Below, in pieces: positions 51,579 through 60,082 of a stretch of DNA of 64,000 nucleotides. How positions within the stretch are numbered: the stretch's first letter is position 1; the number at the start of each line of letters is the position of its first letter. The translations under genes were made by a program, and so were the position numbers. The DNA is from Ruania albidiflava DSM 18029. GTDB taxonomy: Bacteria; Actinomycetota; Actinomycetes; Actinomycetales; Beutenbergiaceae. The DNA is taken from the NCBI RefSeq assembly GCF_000421225.1, contig NZ_ATWL01000003.1, positions 124,001 to 188,000 on the forward strand, read 5' to 3'. Under the pieces are notes generated by a model. It had not been told where the DNA came from. It searched no databases and was given only the letters and a program-made list of their open reading frames with translations.

Positions 51579-51630
51579 CGCTTGTGGGATCGGCGTGCGT
51601 TGGTGGTGTGCACCATGCCCGAGGGGGTGC

Positions 51631-51677
51631 TTGACCCGGCTGGTGCCCATCACTAGCGTCGCTGGATAACGCTTACC
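51631..51677 (+). promoter_or_regulatory. promoter of the PL4 gene with GGATAACGCTTACC
   Basis: -35 TTGACC (51631-51636), 17-base spacer and -10 TAGCGT (51654-51659). GGATAACGCTTACC (51664-51677) begins 5 bases after the -10, exactly as before the CE12-PL11 gene. The conserved block extends from ACTAGCGTC to CGGGGG. The 373-base gap also holds the terminator of binding protein 1 and operator 7. Confidence 0.65.
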
Positions 51678-51753
51678 GACGGGGGTGCGGCGCAGGTCGG
51701 ATGCTCGACCGAGCCGGGTGACGGGCTCCGGTGCGTCGTCTCACCAACGTGAG

Positions 51754-51765
51754 TGAATCGATTCA
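51754..51765. promoter_or_regulatory. regulon operator 7, perfect palindrome
   Basis: TGAATCGATTCA, perfectly palindromic, about 95 bases after the PL4 -10 and 70 before its start codon. It occupies the same leader context as operator 4 (followed by CGA and GAAGATC). Confidence 0.75.
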
Positions 51766-51834
51766 TAGTCGAGGAAGATCGCACGGCACGCGCCACGATC
51801 CTTCTGACACCGCGATGAGAGAAGGGTCGTGCCC

Positions 51835-53280
51835 ATGACCGATGTACCTGAGATGTCCCGCCGGACGTTCGGCAGGCTGGCCGGAGTGACCGCCTGCGCG
51901 CTCCTCCCACTGGCGGTGCCGAGCCGCGCTGCGGCGCAGGAGGCGCCCGCCGTCCAGGAGACGGACAGCCAGATCATCGTCGACAACGGCGAGATAGAGC
52001 TCACCATCGACAAGTCCAACGGCCGCGCCCGCTCGCTCGTCTACGGCGGACGCAACCTGGTCGGTCGAGGTAACTATGACATGAACAGCACCCGCGAGGG
52101 TTCGCGACTCCCGCTGCCTGGCGGGGAGACGACGTTCAGCATCCGGCAGGAGGCGGACTTCGTGGACGTCGCCTTCACCCATCCGCCCAGCAACGACATG
52201 CCGTGCTGGCTCACCCGGCACCACATCGTCAGGTCCGGGGAGACCGGCGTCCATCTCGCCACGAGCTTTGAGCACCCCGCCGATCTGCACGGGTTCCGCA
52301 CCGACCAGCACCGTTACGTCGTCTACACCGCAGGTGACACCTTCACCCACGCGTGGGTGGAGGACGACCCGATCGGCGAGCCGTGGCGCCAGGCGGCAGC
52401 CAAGATGCCCACACCGCAGGAGATGAGCCAGGCGGCCGTGGTCATGGACGCCACCTACGACCTGGCCGGTACCGGCAGCGAGTACCCGCGCCGCTACTAC
52501 ACGAAGTACGACTGGGCGGTGTACATGCAGGAGCACGGGCTGCACGGGCTGCACGGGCTGTACGGCAACGGCTACGGGATGTGGGCAGCGCTGCCGAACC
52601 TCGAGGCGTTCAGCGGTGGCCCGGTGCGGCAGGACCTGATCCTGCACCAGCGCACCGGAGGGCCGGTGCTGCTGGTAGAGCCGCACGCCACGCACTACGG
52701 CGCACCACCGATCCGGGTCGAGGCCGGCCAGCCCTGGCAGAAGACCTATGGCCCCTACTACGTGCACCTCAACCGCGGTGACGATCCAAGGCAGCTCCAC
52801 GAGGATGCAGCGCAGTACGCCCGGTTCGATGCGCATGCGGACCTCTACGACCGCCTCGCCCTGCCTGGCTGGACGCCGCGCGCCGACCGGTCCACGGTGA
52901 GCGGCGTTGCCAGGATCCCGGGAGTGCGCCAGTGGGACGGCGCCCTCGCGGTCCTCTCCGACAACCGCACACCGATGCAAGACACCGTCCTGGGCTACAA
53001 CTACTGGACCAGCATCGGCCGCGGTGGCCGGTTCGAGATCGACCACGTACGCCCTGGCACCTACCGGCTCACCCTGTACGGCGACGGGATCTGGGGTGAG
53101 CACGTGATCGACGACGTCCAGGTCGGCGCCGGACAGCACGTGCGACTGGGCGCGATGCACTGGGAGACGGAGGAGCACGGTCGCACCGTCTTCCAGATCG
53201 GGACGCCGAACCGCACCTCGGTCGAGTTTCGCAACGGTGCCCAGTTCCGGCAGTACGGCCTCTACCAGCAGTTCCACTAG
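51835..53280 (+). CDS. PL4 rhamnogalacturonan lyase, N-terminal part, ended by in-frame TAG
   Basis: Codons 1-481 of a PL4-family rhamnogalacturonan lyase. A Tat-type signal (SRRTFGRLAG, hydrophobic core, then AAAQ) directs it out. The beta-sandwich catalytic region includes TKYDW (expected catalytic Lys) and DLILHQ (expected His), and the Fn3-like domain 2 runs from about 355. The frame stops at TAG (53278-53280) right after QYGLYQQFH, but the next codons continue in frame with DFPDGVAYTVGESD, the start of PL4 domain 3. A 9-bp unit CACGGGCTG is repeated three times at 52534-52560 (HGL x3) in the catalytic region. The ATG at 51835 fits the AGAGAAGGG site better than the GTG at 51829. Confidence 0.85.
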   Translation: MTDVPEMSRRTFGRLAGVTACALLPLAVPSRAAAQEAPAVQETDSQIIVDNGEIELTIDKSNGRARSLVYGGRNLVGRGNYDMNSTREGSRLPLPGGETTFSIRQEADFVDVAFTHPPSNDMPCWLTRHHIVRSGETGVHLATSFEHPADLHGFRTDQHRYVVYTAGDTFTHAWVEDDPIGEPWRQAAAKMPTPQEMSQAAVVMDATYDLAGTGSEYPRRYYTKYDWAVYMQEHGLHGLHGLYGNGYGMWAALPNLEAFSGGPVRQDLILHQRTGGPVLLVEPHATHYGAPPIRVEAGQPWQKTYGPYYVHLNRGDDPRQLHEDAAQYARFDAHADLYDRLALPGWTPRADRSTVSGVARIPGVRQWDGALAVLSDNRTPMQDTVLGYNYWTSIGRGGRFEIDHVRPGTYRLTLYGDGIWGEHVIDDVQVGAGQHVRLGAMHWETEEHGRTVFQIGTPNRTSVEFRNGAQFRQYGLYQQFH

Positions 53281-54465
53281 GACTTCCCGGACGGAGTCGC
53301 CTACACCGTCGGGGAGAGCGACGAGTCCGACTGGAACTACATCCAGTACCAACGCGCCTACCGGGTCGAGGCGCCGAGCGGCACTGTGCTGCCCGAAGGA
53401 GCCGAGGGTGTCTACCTGTTCGATTTCGGGAGCGGCAGCAGTCCCCTGGCCGCCGGCTACGAGCGTGTGGCCGATGACCTGCTCTACTCCGCTGGCCAGG
53501 GCTTCGGGCTCGACAAGAGCGTGGACTCCCGCTCTCGGGACAGTGGCAGCGAGCTGCTGCGGGACTTCACCGTCGGGGCCGACTACACCTTCTCGGTGGA
53601 CCTGCCGGACGGGGAGTACGCCCTCACCGTGCACTCGGGGGACGCGATCGCGGCGAACCAGTCGCAGGTCTCGGTCGATGGCGGCCCGCCGGTGGATCTG
53701 TCTGCCGATGCTGGCGAGTACGCCACCCACACTGAGCAGGTGACAGTCCAGGGTGGTCGCCTGGACCTGACCGCCAGCGGCGACGGACGGATCAATGCGG
53801 TAGAGATCCTCGCCGCTGATGCTGCTGTGCCGGTGCTGGAGTCCCTCAGCACGGACGGTGCCGAGCTGGTGCCGGAGTTCAGCCCGTTCCGCTCGGACTT
53901 CGCCGTGGACCTGGCCCCAGGCGTCGAGTCGGTCACCATCCAGGCAATCGGCAAGGACGGTGAGCCGGTGTCCGTGGCGGGTGAGCCGGTTCCGGACAGC
54001 GGGCTCACCGTGCCGCTGAGCGGGCGCCGCAGCGAGATCGAGATCCAGGTCGGCGCTGGCGACGGGGAGCCGACCACCTACCGCCTGCACGTCACCACCC
54101 AGGAGCCGCCCTGGCAGATCCTCTTCGATCTGCCCAGCGCGCCTGCCCCGCAGGTGAAGGCGACCCTCTCGGTCTGGCTGGCCGCCTGGGCGATGGGTGC
54201 GGCGCTGCCTGTGCCGCCGGAGGAGAGCAACCTGACCATCTCGGTGAACGACACTCCGTTCGTCTGGACGTTCAAGCCGGACGATGCCCGCGGGGCGACC
54301 TACCGCAGCGCGTGCGGTGGTCGGGTCTACCGTCGGGAGATCGCATTCGACGGCGCGCTGCTGCGTAGCGGCCGTAACGAGATTACAGTGCAGATCAACA
54401 AGGGTGCAGCCCACTTGTTTAACGAGGCGGCCTACGACGCCATCCGGCTGCAGATCGCCGACTGA
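53281..54465 (+). pseudogene. PL4 lyase, C-terminal part beyond the amber codon
   Basis: This stretch of 394 codons is in the same frame as the lyase before it and has no further stop. It holds the beginning of PL4 domain 3 (DFPDGVAYTVGESD..DWNYIQYQ), an inserted malectin/CBM35-like module (about 53410-53810, VYLFDFGSG..), a cadherin-like beta-sandwich (about 53820-54100), then the rest of the PL4 carbohydrate-binding domain (PPWQILFDLP to IRLQIAD). The only in-frame ATG-like start is a CTG/GTG near 53386 without a good ribosome site, so it cannot easily be a separate gene. Either the lyase is a recent pseudogene, the TAG is read through, or it is a sequencing error. Confidence 0.8.
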
Positions 54466-54544
54466 GCTGCCCCGCTGCCGCGCACTTGTGGAGCCGTCCG
54501 GCTCACCTCTGTGCTGGCACCGCAGCGGCGGCGCGTCGGCAGGG

Positions 54545-55747
54545 TCAGCTCTCGGGTAGCGCCAGCACGGTCACGGGACGCCCCTCCGGTGACCGTGCTT
54601 CGACGTCCTGGCGCTCGGCCACCACGACGATCTCCTCGCCGTGCTGCCATGCCCGCCACCAGCTCGAGCCACGGACGGTGAGCTCGCCTGCGGCCAGCTG
54701 GGAGCGGGCGGTGGTCAGCGGTTTGACCGTGGTCATGAACGGTGCCACCTGCTCCAGGGTGCGGCGCTGGACGTCGGGAATCCGACCTGAGGCCTCCGGC
54801 CCGACGTTCAGCAGCAGTCGGCCACCACGGGAGACCACGTCCGCGTACAGCTGGGCCAGCTCTCGTGCCGACAGGGTCAGGGCGGTGTCCTCCATCTGGT
54901 TGTAGCCGAAGGAGAACCCGAGACCGCGGGTGTGCTCCCAGCTGCTGCCCGTCTCGTTAGCGACGTCGTGGGAGTATTCGCTGGTGCGGTAGTCCCACAC
55001 CGGGCTGCCCCAACGGTCGTTGACGATCCCGTCCGGCACGGCCCGCCGGTACCGGGTCAGCAGCGCATCCAGCGAGCCGTCCGCCTTGCCCGCATCCGGC
55101 CAGTTGATGTCGTTCCAGAGCACGGACGGGAGGTAGCGCTCGATCAGGTCGTCCACGTGCGCGGTGGCGTAGGCGGCGTAGTCGGCACCGTTGGGTCGCA
55201 GCGGCTCCAGGTCGTCGCTCGAGGTGATCGGCGGGTGGTCGGCGAATGCCCAGTCCAGCCCGCCGGAGTAGTAGACGCCGAACCGCAGGCCGGCCTGTCT
55301 CGTCGCGTGGGCGAGGGGAGCGAGCAGGTCACGGCCCGGTCCTGCCTCGACAGTGGTAGGCGCCCGGTCTCCCGGGGCGTCCCACAGGCAGATCCCGTCG
55401 TGGTGCTTGGTCACCGGGATGACGTAGTCGGCCCCGGCGTCCTGGAACAGCTGCACCCAGTCCGCGGGGTCGTAGCTCTCCGCCTGCCAGTCCTGCAGGA
55501 ACGATGCGTACGGCCGGTCACCGTGCGCGGTGGCGTGGTGCTGGGCTGCGGGGGACCCGGCGATCCGGATCGTGTTCGCGTACCACTCCGCATAGGCGTT
55601 GTGCGTGAACCACTCGTCGTCCGGCACCGCGCCGAGCGCACCGGTGGGCTCGGCCCACGCGGGCACGGAGTAGGCCCCCCAATGGATGAAGATCCCGAGG
55701 CTGGCGTCTTGAGCCCAGGTCGGCAACGGATCTGGCTGCGGCATCAT
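54545..55747 (-). CDS. GH29-family alpha-L-fucosidase
   Basis: A 400-residue GH29 enzyme. Family motifs: GIFIHWGAYSVPAW at the start, YVIPVTKHHDGICLW, and the nucleophile region LWNDINWPDAGK with the Asp. There is no signal peptide, so it is probably cytoplasmic and acts on imported oligosaccharides carrying fucose. It is encoded opposite to the transporter operon and shares the intergenic region that holds operators 8 and 9. Its inclusion in the regulon suggests that it trims fucose-bearing side chains of RG-I. The start at 55747 is followed by MMPQPDPLPTW; an ATG three bases later is also possible. Confidence 0.87.
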   Translation of the reverse strand: MMPQPDPLPTWAQDASLGIFIHWGAYSVPAWAEPTGALGAVPDDEWFTHNAYAEWYANTIRIAGSPAAQHHATAHGDRPYASFLQDWQAESYDPADWVQLFQDAGADYVIPVTKHHDGICLWDAPGDRAPTTVEAGPGRDLLAPLAHATRQAGLRFGVYYSGGLDWAFADHPPITSSDDLEPLRPNGADYAAYATAHVDDLIERYLPSVLWNDINWPDAGKADGSLDALLTRYRRAVPDGIVNDRWGSPVWDYRTSEYSHDVANETGSSWEHTRGLGFSFGYNQMEDTALTLSARELAQLYADVVSRGGRLLLNVGPEASGRIPDVQRRTLEQVAPFMTTVKPLTTARSQLAAGELTVRGSSWWRAWQHGEEIVVVAERQDVEARSPEGRPVTVLALPES

Positions 55748-55916
55748 CGGCTCCTGTCGGGCGCGGTGTGGCTGCTGCCGGAGGTGCCAACGGTTGACCG
55801 CCAGCGCAGCGTGGACTCGGCCATCTCATCACACGTCAGAGCCGACCAGGGTCGGCGCGGCGTGGCGATGGTCGGCGACGGGGCCGGTGGTGGTCGCCGT
55901 AGCTCCAATGCGATCT

Positions 55917-56077
55917 TGTATCGATCCAGCGCTGACCTGCGACGATGCGGCGAAGGGCTCGTCCAGAGTGCTCTGCACGGGCTGCCCGCTGTGACTAAAA
56001 CGTGACCATTACTGCCGGATGGCGCTTTCCGGCGCTTGCGTCGAGGCGTTCGCCATGTCATCATCTGTAACGATTCA
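55917..56077. promoter_or_regulatory. divergent control region with operators 8 and 9 and the transporter promoter
   Basis: The 403-base gap between GH29 and binding protein 2 carries TGTATCGATCCA (55917-55928, operator 8, nearer GH29) and TGTAACGATTCA (56066-56077, operator 9). The transporter promoter is -35 TTGCGT (56036-56041), 17-base spacer and -10 CATCAT (56059-56064), with operator 9 starting 2 bases after it. This copies the geometry of the binding-protein 1 promoter. No other gene was found in the gap. Confidence 0.7.
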
Positions 56078-56150
56078 TTTTGCTCCCGACACGAGGCCTG
56101 CACCGCCCACGGCGTACTCCGATGCGGGCCGAGCAGAGAGGCTCCTCCGT

Positions 56151-57482
56151 ATGACTGCAAGGAACCGGCGCTCCACTCCGCGATACCTCCCGCTGGCCGC
56201 AGCGGCTACCGCCGCAACACTCGCTCTCACGGCGTGCTCCAGCGGGAGCGATGGCGGCGGGGAACCGGGCAGTGGCGGCACTGTCGACCCGGACGAGCAG
56301 ATCACGCTGACCATGTACTGGTGGGGCAACGAGGATCGTGCCGACCGGTACAACGAGGCGATCGAGCTGTTCGAGGAGGAGTACCCGAACATCGACGTGC
56401 AGGCGAACTACTCCGCATGGGACGACTACTGGCCCGCGCGGGCGACAGAGGCTGCCGGATCGTCGCTGCCGGACGTGTTCCAGATGGACCTGGCCTACCT
56501 GAGCCAGTACGGCGGACGGAACCAGCTGGTCGACCTGACCCCGTACCTGGGCGGTGAGCTGGATGCGACCGGTATGCCCGAAGAGCTCCTCGACTCCGGC
56601 CGGGTGGGCGACGGGCTGTACGCGATCCCGCAGAGCACCAACACGTTGGCGATGTTCTCCAATCCGGAGCTGATCGAGGAGCTCGGCGTGGAGGCGCCCA
56701 CTGCGGACATGACCTGGAGCGACTACGCCCAGTGGGCAGCGGAAGCAGCAGGCGCCGGGGCCGACGCTGATCCGGCGCTCTATGGCGCCTACGACTTCAC
56801 CGGAGTGTTCTGGCTGTTCATCCAGTACATGGTGCAGAACGGCAACGAGGTCTTCACTGACGACGGTGAGCTGGCCTTCACCGAGGACGACGTTCTCGAG
56901 TGGCTCAGCCTGGCGAGCGACCTGCGGGCCGAGGGGCAGGTCTGGCCCCCGGACCGGGCTGCCCAGTTCGATCCGCTGGACGGCTTCAGCGCCCAGGAGG
57001 TCGCGACGTCAGGCACCTGGGACAACTTCCTCGCGATGTACTACGCCGACACCGGGCTGGACGAGCTGGACATCCTGCCGATACCCACTGTTGAGGGGAA
57101 CGACGCACGCGGACTGTTCCAGAAACCGTCGATGCTGCTCTCAGCCGGCCAGAACACTGAGCACCCGGAGGCAGCGGCAGCGCTGATCAACTTCATCACC
57201 AACGATGCCGAAGCCGGAGCGATCTTCGGGACCTCCCGCGGCGTCCCGGCCACCGAGTCCGCGCGCTCAGAGATGGACGTGAGCGGTACGGACGAGCAGG
57301 TCATCACCTTCGAGGAGGAGATGGCTGACGAGATCACCGAGCCGGTGCCCACGCTGCCGGAAGGCTTCGGCACGATCGAGGCGGCATGGCTGCGCCTCTC
57401 CGAGACCCTCGCTTACGGCGAGATCACCGAGGACGAGTTCGTCCAGCAGTGGTTCGCTGAGGCCGAGAGCGCTCTGCCGTGA
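56151..57482 (+). CDS. extracellular sugar-binding lipoprotein of the RG-I transporter (paralogue 2)
   Basis: A 443-residue CUT1 solute-binding protein with a signal sequence and lipobox LTAC (about 26-29), followed by a Gly/Ser linker. It is the closest relative of the lipoprotein at 50133. It is the first gene of a seven-gene operon with two permeases, a YesL-like protein, an oxidoreductase, rhaM and an esterase. Together these point to an unsaturated RG-I disaccharide or oligosaccharide as the ligand. The ATG at 56151 is chosen because a typical signal peptide (MTARNRRSTPRYLPLAAAATAATLAL) begins there; an open frame reaches back to 56019 over the operator. Confidence 0.91.
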   Translation: MTARNRRSTPRYLPLAAAATAATLALTACSSGSDGGGEPGSGGTVDPDEQITLTMYWWGNEDRADRYNEAIELFEEEYPNIDVQANYSAWDDYWPARATEAAGSSLPDVFQMDLAYLSQYGGRNQLVDLTPYLGGELDATGMPEELLDSGRVGDGLYAIPQSTNTLAMFSNPELIEELGVEAPTADMTWSDYAQWAAEAAGAGADADPALYGAYDFTGVFWLFIQYMVQNGNEVFTDDGELAFTEDDVLEWLSLASDLRAEGQVWPPDRAAQFDPLDGFSAQEVATSGTWDNFLAMYYADTGLDELDILPIPTVEGNDARGLFQKPSMLLSAGQNTEHPEAAAALINFITNDAEAGAIFGTSRGVPATESARSEMDVSGTDEQVITFEEEMADEITEPVPTLPEGFGTIEAAWLRLSETLAYGEITEDEFVQQWFAEAESALP

Positions 57483-57516
57483 TTCAGGCCGCGTCCCCTG
57501 AGATCGAGGAGGTCTC

Positions 57517-58461
57517 ATGACGACTGACACTCGCCTCGGCGCTGCCGCCGACACCGGGAAGCGGCCCCACCAGGGGTCGCGGACCCGGGCGGAGGCGCGG
57601 GCCGGCTATGTGTTCCTGCTGCCATGGCTGGTGGGCTTCTTCGTGCTGACGGTCGGTCCGATGCTGGCGTCGCTCTACCTGTCGTTCACCGACTATGACC
57701 TGTTCGGCGCGCCGGAGTTCATCGGGGCGGACAACTACAAGGACCTGTTCGCCGACCCGCGGTTCCGCAAGTCGGCGCAGGTGACCGGGCTGTACGTCGT
57801 CCTGGGTGTACCGATCAAGCTGGCGGCGGCTTTGGGTGTGGCGATGTTGTTGAACGCCAAGCGCAAGGGTCTGGGCTTCTACCGGTCAGCGTTCTACGCG
57901 CCGTCGCTGGTGGCGGCGAGTGTGTCGATCGCGATCGTCTGGCGTGCGATGTTCATCGACGACGGCGCCGTGGACCGAGCGCTGCAGGTGTTCGGTATCC
58001 ACCTGGGCGGCTGGGTCGGAAACACCAGCATGATCATGCCGATGTTCATCCTGCTGGCAGTCTGGGCCTTCGGTGCGCCGATGGTGATCTTCCTCGCCGG
58101 TCTGAAGCAGGTGCCTGGAGAGCTGTACGAAGCGGCCGATATGGACGGCGCCGGCCGGTGGCGCAAGTTTGTCAACATCACGTTGCCGATGCTCTCGCCG
58201 GTGATCTTCTTCAACCTGCTGATGGACACGATCGGCTCGTTCCAGGTGTTCGGCTCGGCGTTCATCATCTCCAGCGGGACCGGTGGTCCTGCCGACGCCT
58301 CGCTGTTCTACACCCTGTACCTGTACATCAAGGGGTTCAGCGAGTTCCGGATGGGCTACGCCTCGGCGATGGCCTGGGTGCTGGTGGTCGTCGTCGGTCT
58401 GCTGACCCTGGTCTTCTTCCGGACCTCGAAGTTCTGGGTCCACTACGCAGGGGAGGAGTGA
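57517..58461 (+). CDS. sugar ABC transporter permease, CUT1 MalF-like
   Basis: A 314-residue inner-membrane permease with six helices. The EAA loop that contacts the ATPase is clear (PGELYEAADMDGAGRWRKFVNITLP). The N-terminal cytoplasmic stretch before the first helix (1-25) is basic. It overlaps functionally with the next gene, which encodes the MalG-like partner; they are separated by one base. No ATP-binding subunit is in the window, so a shared MsiK-like ATPase is expected, as usual for actinobacterial CUT1 systems. Confidence 0.93.
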   Translation: MTTDTRLGAAADTGKRPHQGSRTRAEARAGYVFLLPWLVGFFVLTVGPMLASLYLSFTDYDLFGAPEFIGADNYKDLFADPRFRKSAQVTGLYVVLGVPIKLAAALGVAMLLNAKRKGLGFYRSAFYAPSLVAASVSIAIVWRAMFIDDGAVDRALQVFGIHLGGWVGNTSMIMPMFILLAVWAFGAPMVIFLAGLKQVPGELYEAADMDGAGRWRKFVNITLPMLSPVIFFNLLMDTIGSFQVFGSAFIISSGTGGPADASLFYTLYLYIKGFSEFRMGYASAMAWVLVVVVGLLTLVFFRTSKFWVHYAGEE

Positions 58462-58462
58462 G

Positions 58463-59404
58463 ATGAGCACCAGCGGAATCCAGGACGGGGTGGCCAACGT
58501 CCCGCCGGAGCAGAGTGTCGCGCCGCCGAGCCGAGAGGACAGCATCCGGCTGCGCAAGCAGGCCAAGCAGCGCTCCCGCGTGGGCAGCATCGTCTACCAC
58601 GTCGTGATGCTGATCATGGTCGCGATCGTGCTCTACCCGGCGCTGTGGATGGTCATGAGCTCGTTGCGACCCAGCTCGGAGATCGTGGGCAACGTCTCGT
58701 TGATCCCGCGCCAGGGGACGATTCGCAACTACATCACGATCATGGACGGGATCGGCGGGGTGTCCACCTGGACGTTCTTCGCCAACTCGATGATTCTCGC
58801 CGTGCTCAGCGTCGTGGGCGTGGTGCTCTCCTCGGCGGTGACCGCCTACGCCTTCGCCCGGCTGCGGTTCAAAGGGCACGGGCTGTGGTTCGGCATCATG
58901 ATCGGCACGATGCTGCTGCCCTTTCACGTGGTGATCATCCCGCAGTACATCCTGTTCAACACCCTGGGCATGATCAACACCTTCTGGCCGCTGCTGCTGG
59001 GCAAGTTCCTGGCCGCCGAGGCGTTCTTCGTATTCCTCGTGGTGCAGTTCATGCGCGGCATCCCCAAGGAGCTCGACGAGGCAGCCTCGATCGACGGCGC
59101 GGGCCACTTCCGGGTGTTCGCCACAGTGATCCTGCCGCTGACCCGGCCGGCGCTGCTGACGGCTGGCATCTTCACCTTCATCAACGCGTGGAACGACTTC
59201 CTCGGACCGTTGCTGTACCTGAAGCGGCCGGACCTGTACACGTTGCCGGTGGCGATGCGGCTGTTCGTGGACCAGACCACCACCAGCGACTATGGCGCCC
59301 AGATCGCCATGGCGGTCTTCGCGCTGATCCCGGTGCTGATCTTCTTCTTCATCTTCCAGCGCTACCTCGTCGAAGGCGTCTCCACCTCCGGGCTGAAGGG
59401 CTGA
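58463..59404 (+). CDS. sugar ABC transporter permease, CUT1 MalG-like
   Basis: A 313-residue permease with six helices, the second half of the RG-I importer. The EAA loop reads PKELDEAASIDGAGHFRVFATVILPL. The N-terminus (about 1-40) is a long cytoplasmic segment rich in Arg/Gln. It starts one base after the partner permease stop, and the YesL-like gene follows after three bases, so the operon is compact. Confidence 0.93.
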   Translation: MSTSGIQDGVANVPPEQSVAPPSREDSIRLRKQAKQRSRVGSIVYHVVMLIMVAIVLYPALWMVMSSLRPSSEIVGNVSLIPRQGTIRNYITIMDGIGGVSTWTFFANSMILAVLSVVGVVLSSAVTAYAFARLRFKGHGLWFGIMIGTMLLPFHVVIIPQYILFNTLGMINTFWPLLLGKFLAAEAFFVFLVVQFMRGIPKELDEAASIDGAGHFRVFATVILPLTRPALLTAGIFTFINAWNDFLGPLLYLKRPDLYTLPVAMRLFVDQTTTSDYGAQIAMAVFALIPVLIFFFIFQRYLVEGVSTSGLKG

Positions 59405-59407
59405 CCC

Positions 59408-60046
59408 GTGCCGTCCGCGAGCAGCAGCACCGCCACCTGGCCGCACGAGGTGGTCGCGGCGCACCGGCCGAAGAGGTTCGCCCTGTTCGGCGAGGTGCTC
59501 TCCGTGGCACTGGTGACGCTGCTGCTCTGGCTGCCGGTGGTGACCGTGCTGCCGGCGCTCGCCGCCGGTACCGCACACCTGCGCCGGTACCTGGAAGGCC
59601 GTGCTGACCCGGTGCGTCAGGTGCTCACCGACTTCGTCGCCAGCTGCCGGGGGGTCTGGGGCTACGGGATCGCGTTGCCCGCGATCGCGTTCTTGCTGGT
59701 GCTGAATGTCGACATCGCCACCTACACCGAGCTGCCGGGCGGTTCGGTGCTGCGGCTGCTCAGCGTCCTGGTCGGCGCCGCAGTCGCTGTGGTGGCGCTG
59801 CGTGCCGCCGGTCGGCACGCAGCGGCGCGACAGAGCGGCCGGCACACCACCTGGACGGACAGTCTCCGCGCGGCAGTCGACCTGAGCCGGAAGGACCCAG
59901 CGGGATCTGCCCTGCTGGTGGCCGCCCTCGTCGTCTGCGCCGTGATCGTCTGGATGCTCACCGCCCTGGCCATCCTCGTGCCCGGATTGCTCGCCCTGGC
60001 GATCCTGGGTGTCGACTACCGCTACGAGCTTCGCCAGACCCGCTGA
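59408..60046 (+). CDS. YesL-like (DUF624) membrane protein
   Basis: A 212-residue protein of the YesL/DUF624 family with about five to six membrane helices. In Bacillus subtilis yesL is part of the rhamnogalacturonan cluster next to its transporter genes, which matches the position here. Its role is unknown; an accessory function in transport is a reasonable guess. A GTG at 59408 starts it three bases after the permease stop. The C-terminus (GVDYRYELRQTR) matches the end of family members. It has no enzymatic motif. Confidence 0.83.
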   Translation: MPSASSSTATWPHEVVAAHRPKRFALFGEVLSVALVTLLLWLPVVTVLPALAAGTAHLRRYLEGRADPVRQVLTDFVASCRGVWGYGIALPAIAFLLVLNVDIATYTELPGGSVLRLLSVLVGAAVAVVALRAAGRHAAARQSGRHTTWTDSLRAAVDLSRKDPAGSALLVAALVVCAVIVWMLTALAILVPGLLALAILGVDYRYELRQTR

Positions 60047-60082
60047 CCTCGCCGTCCGAACCCCGACCTGTTGGAGAGAGAC

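Noticed and set aside
53386-54465. The C-terminal PL4 half as an independent gene
   Set aside because: The coding similarity continues in frame to the left of any start codon as far as the TAG, and no ribosome site or promoter is present.
55744-56160. A 138-codon minus-strand frame in the GH29/transporter gap
   Set aside because: It overlaps the promoter and both operators and lacks protein-like composition.
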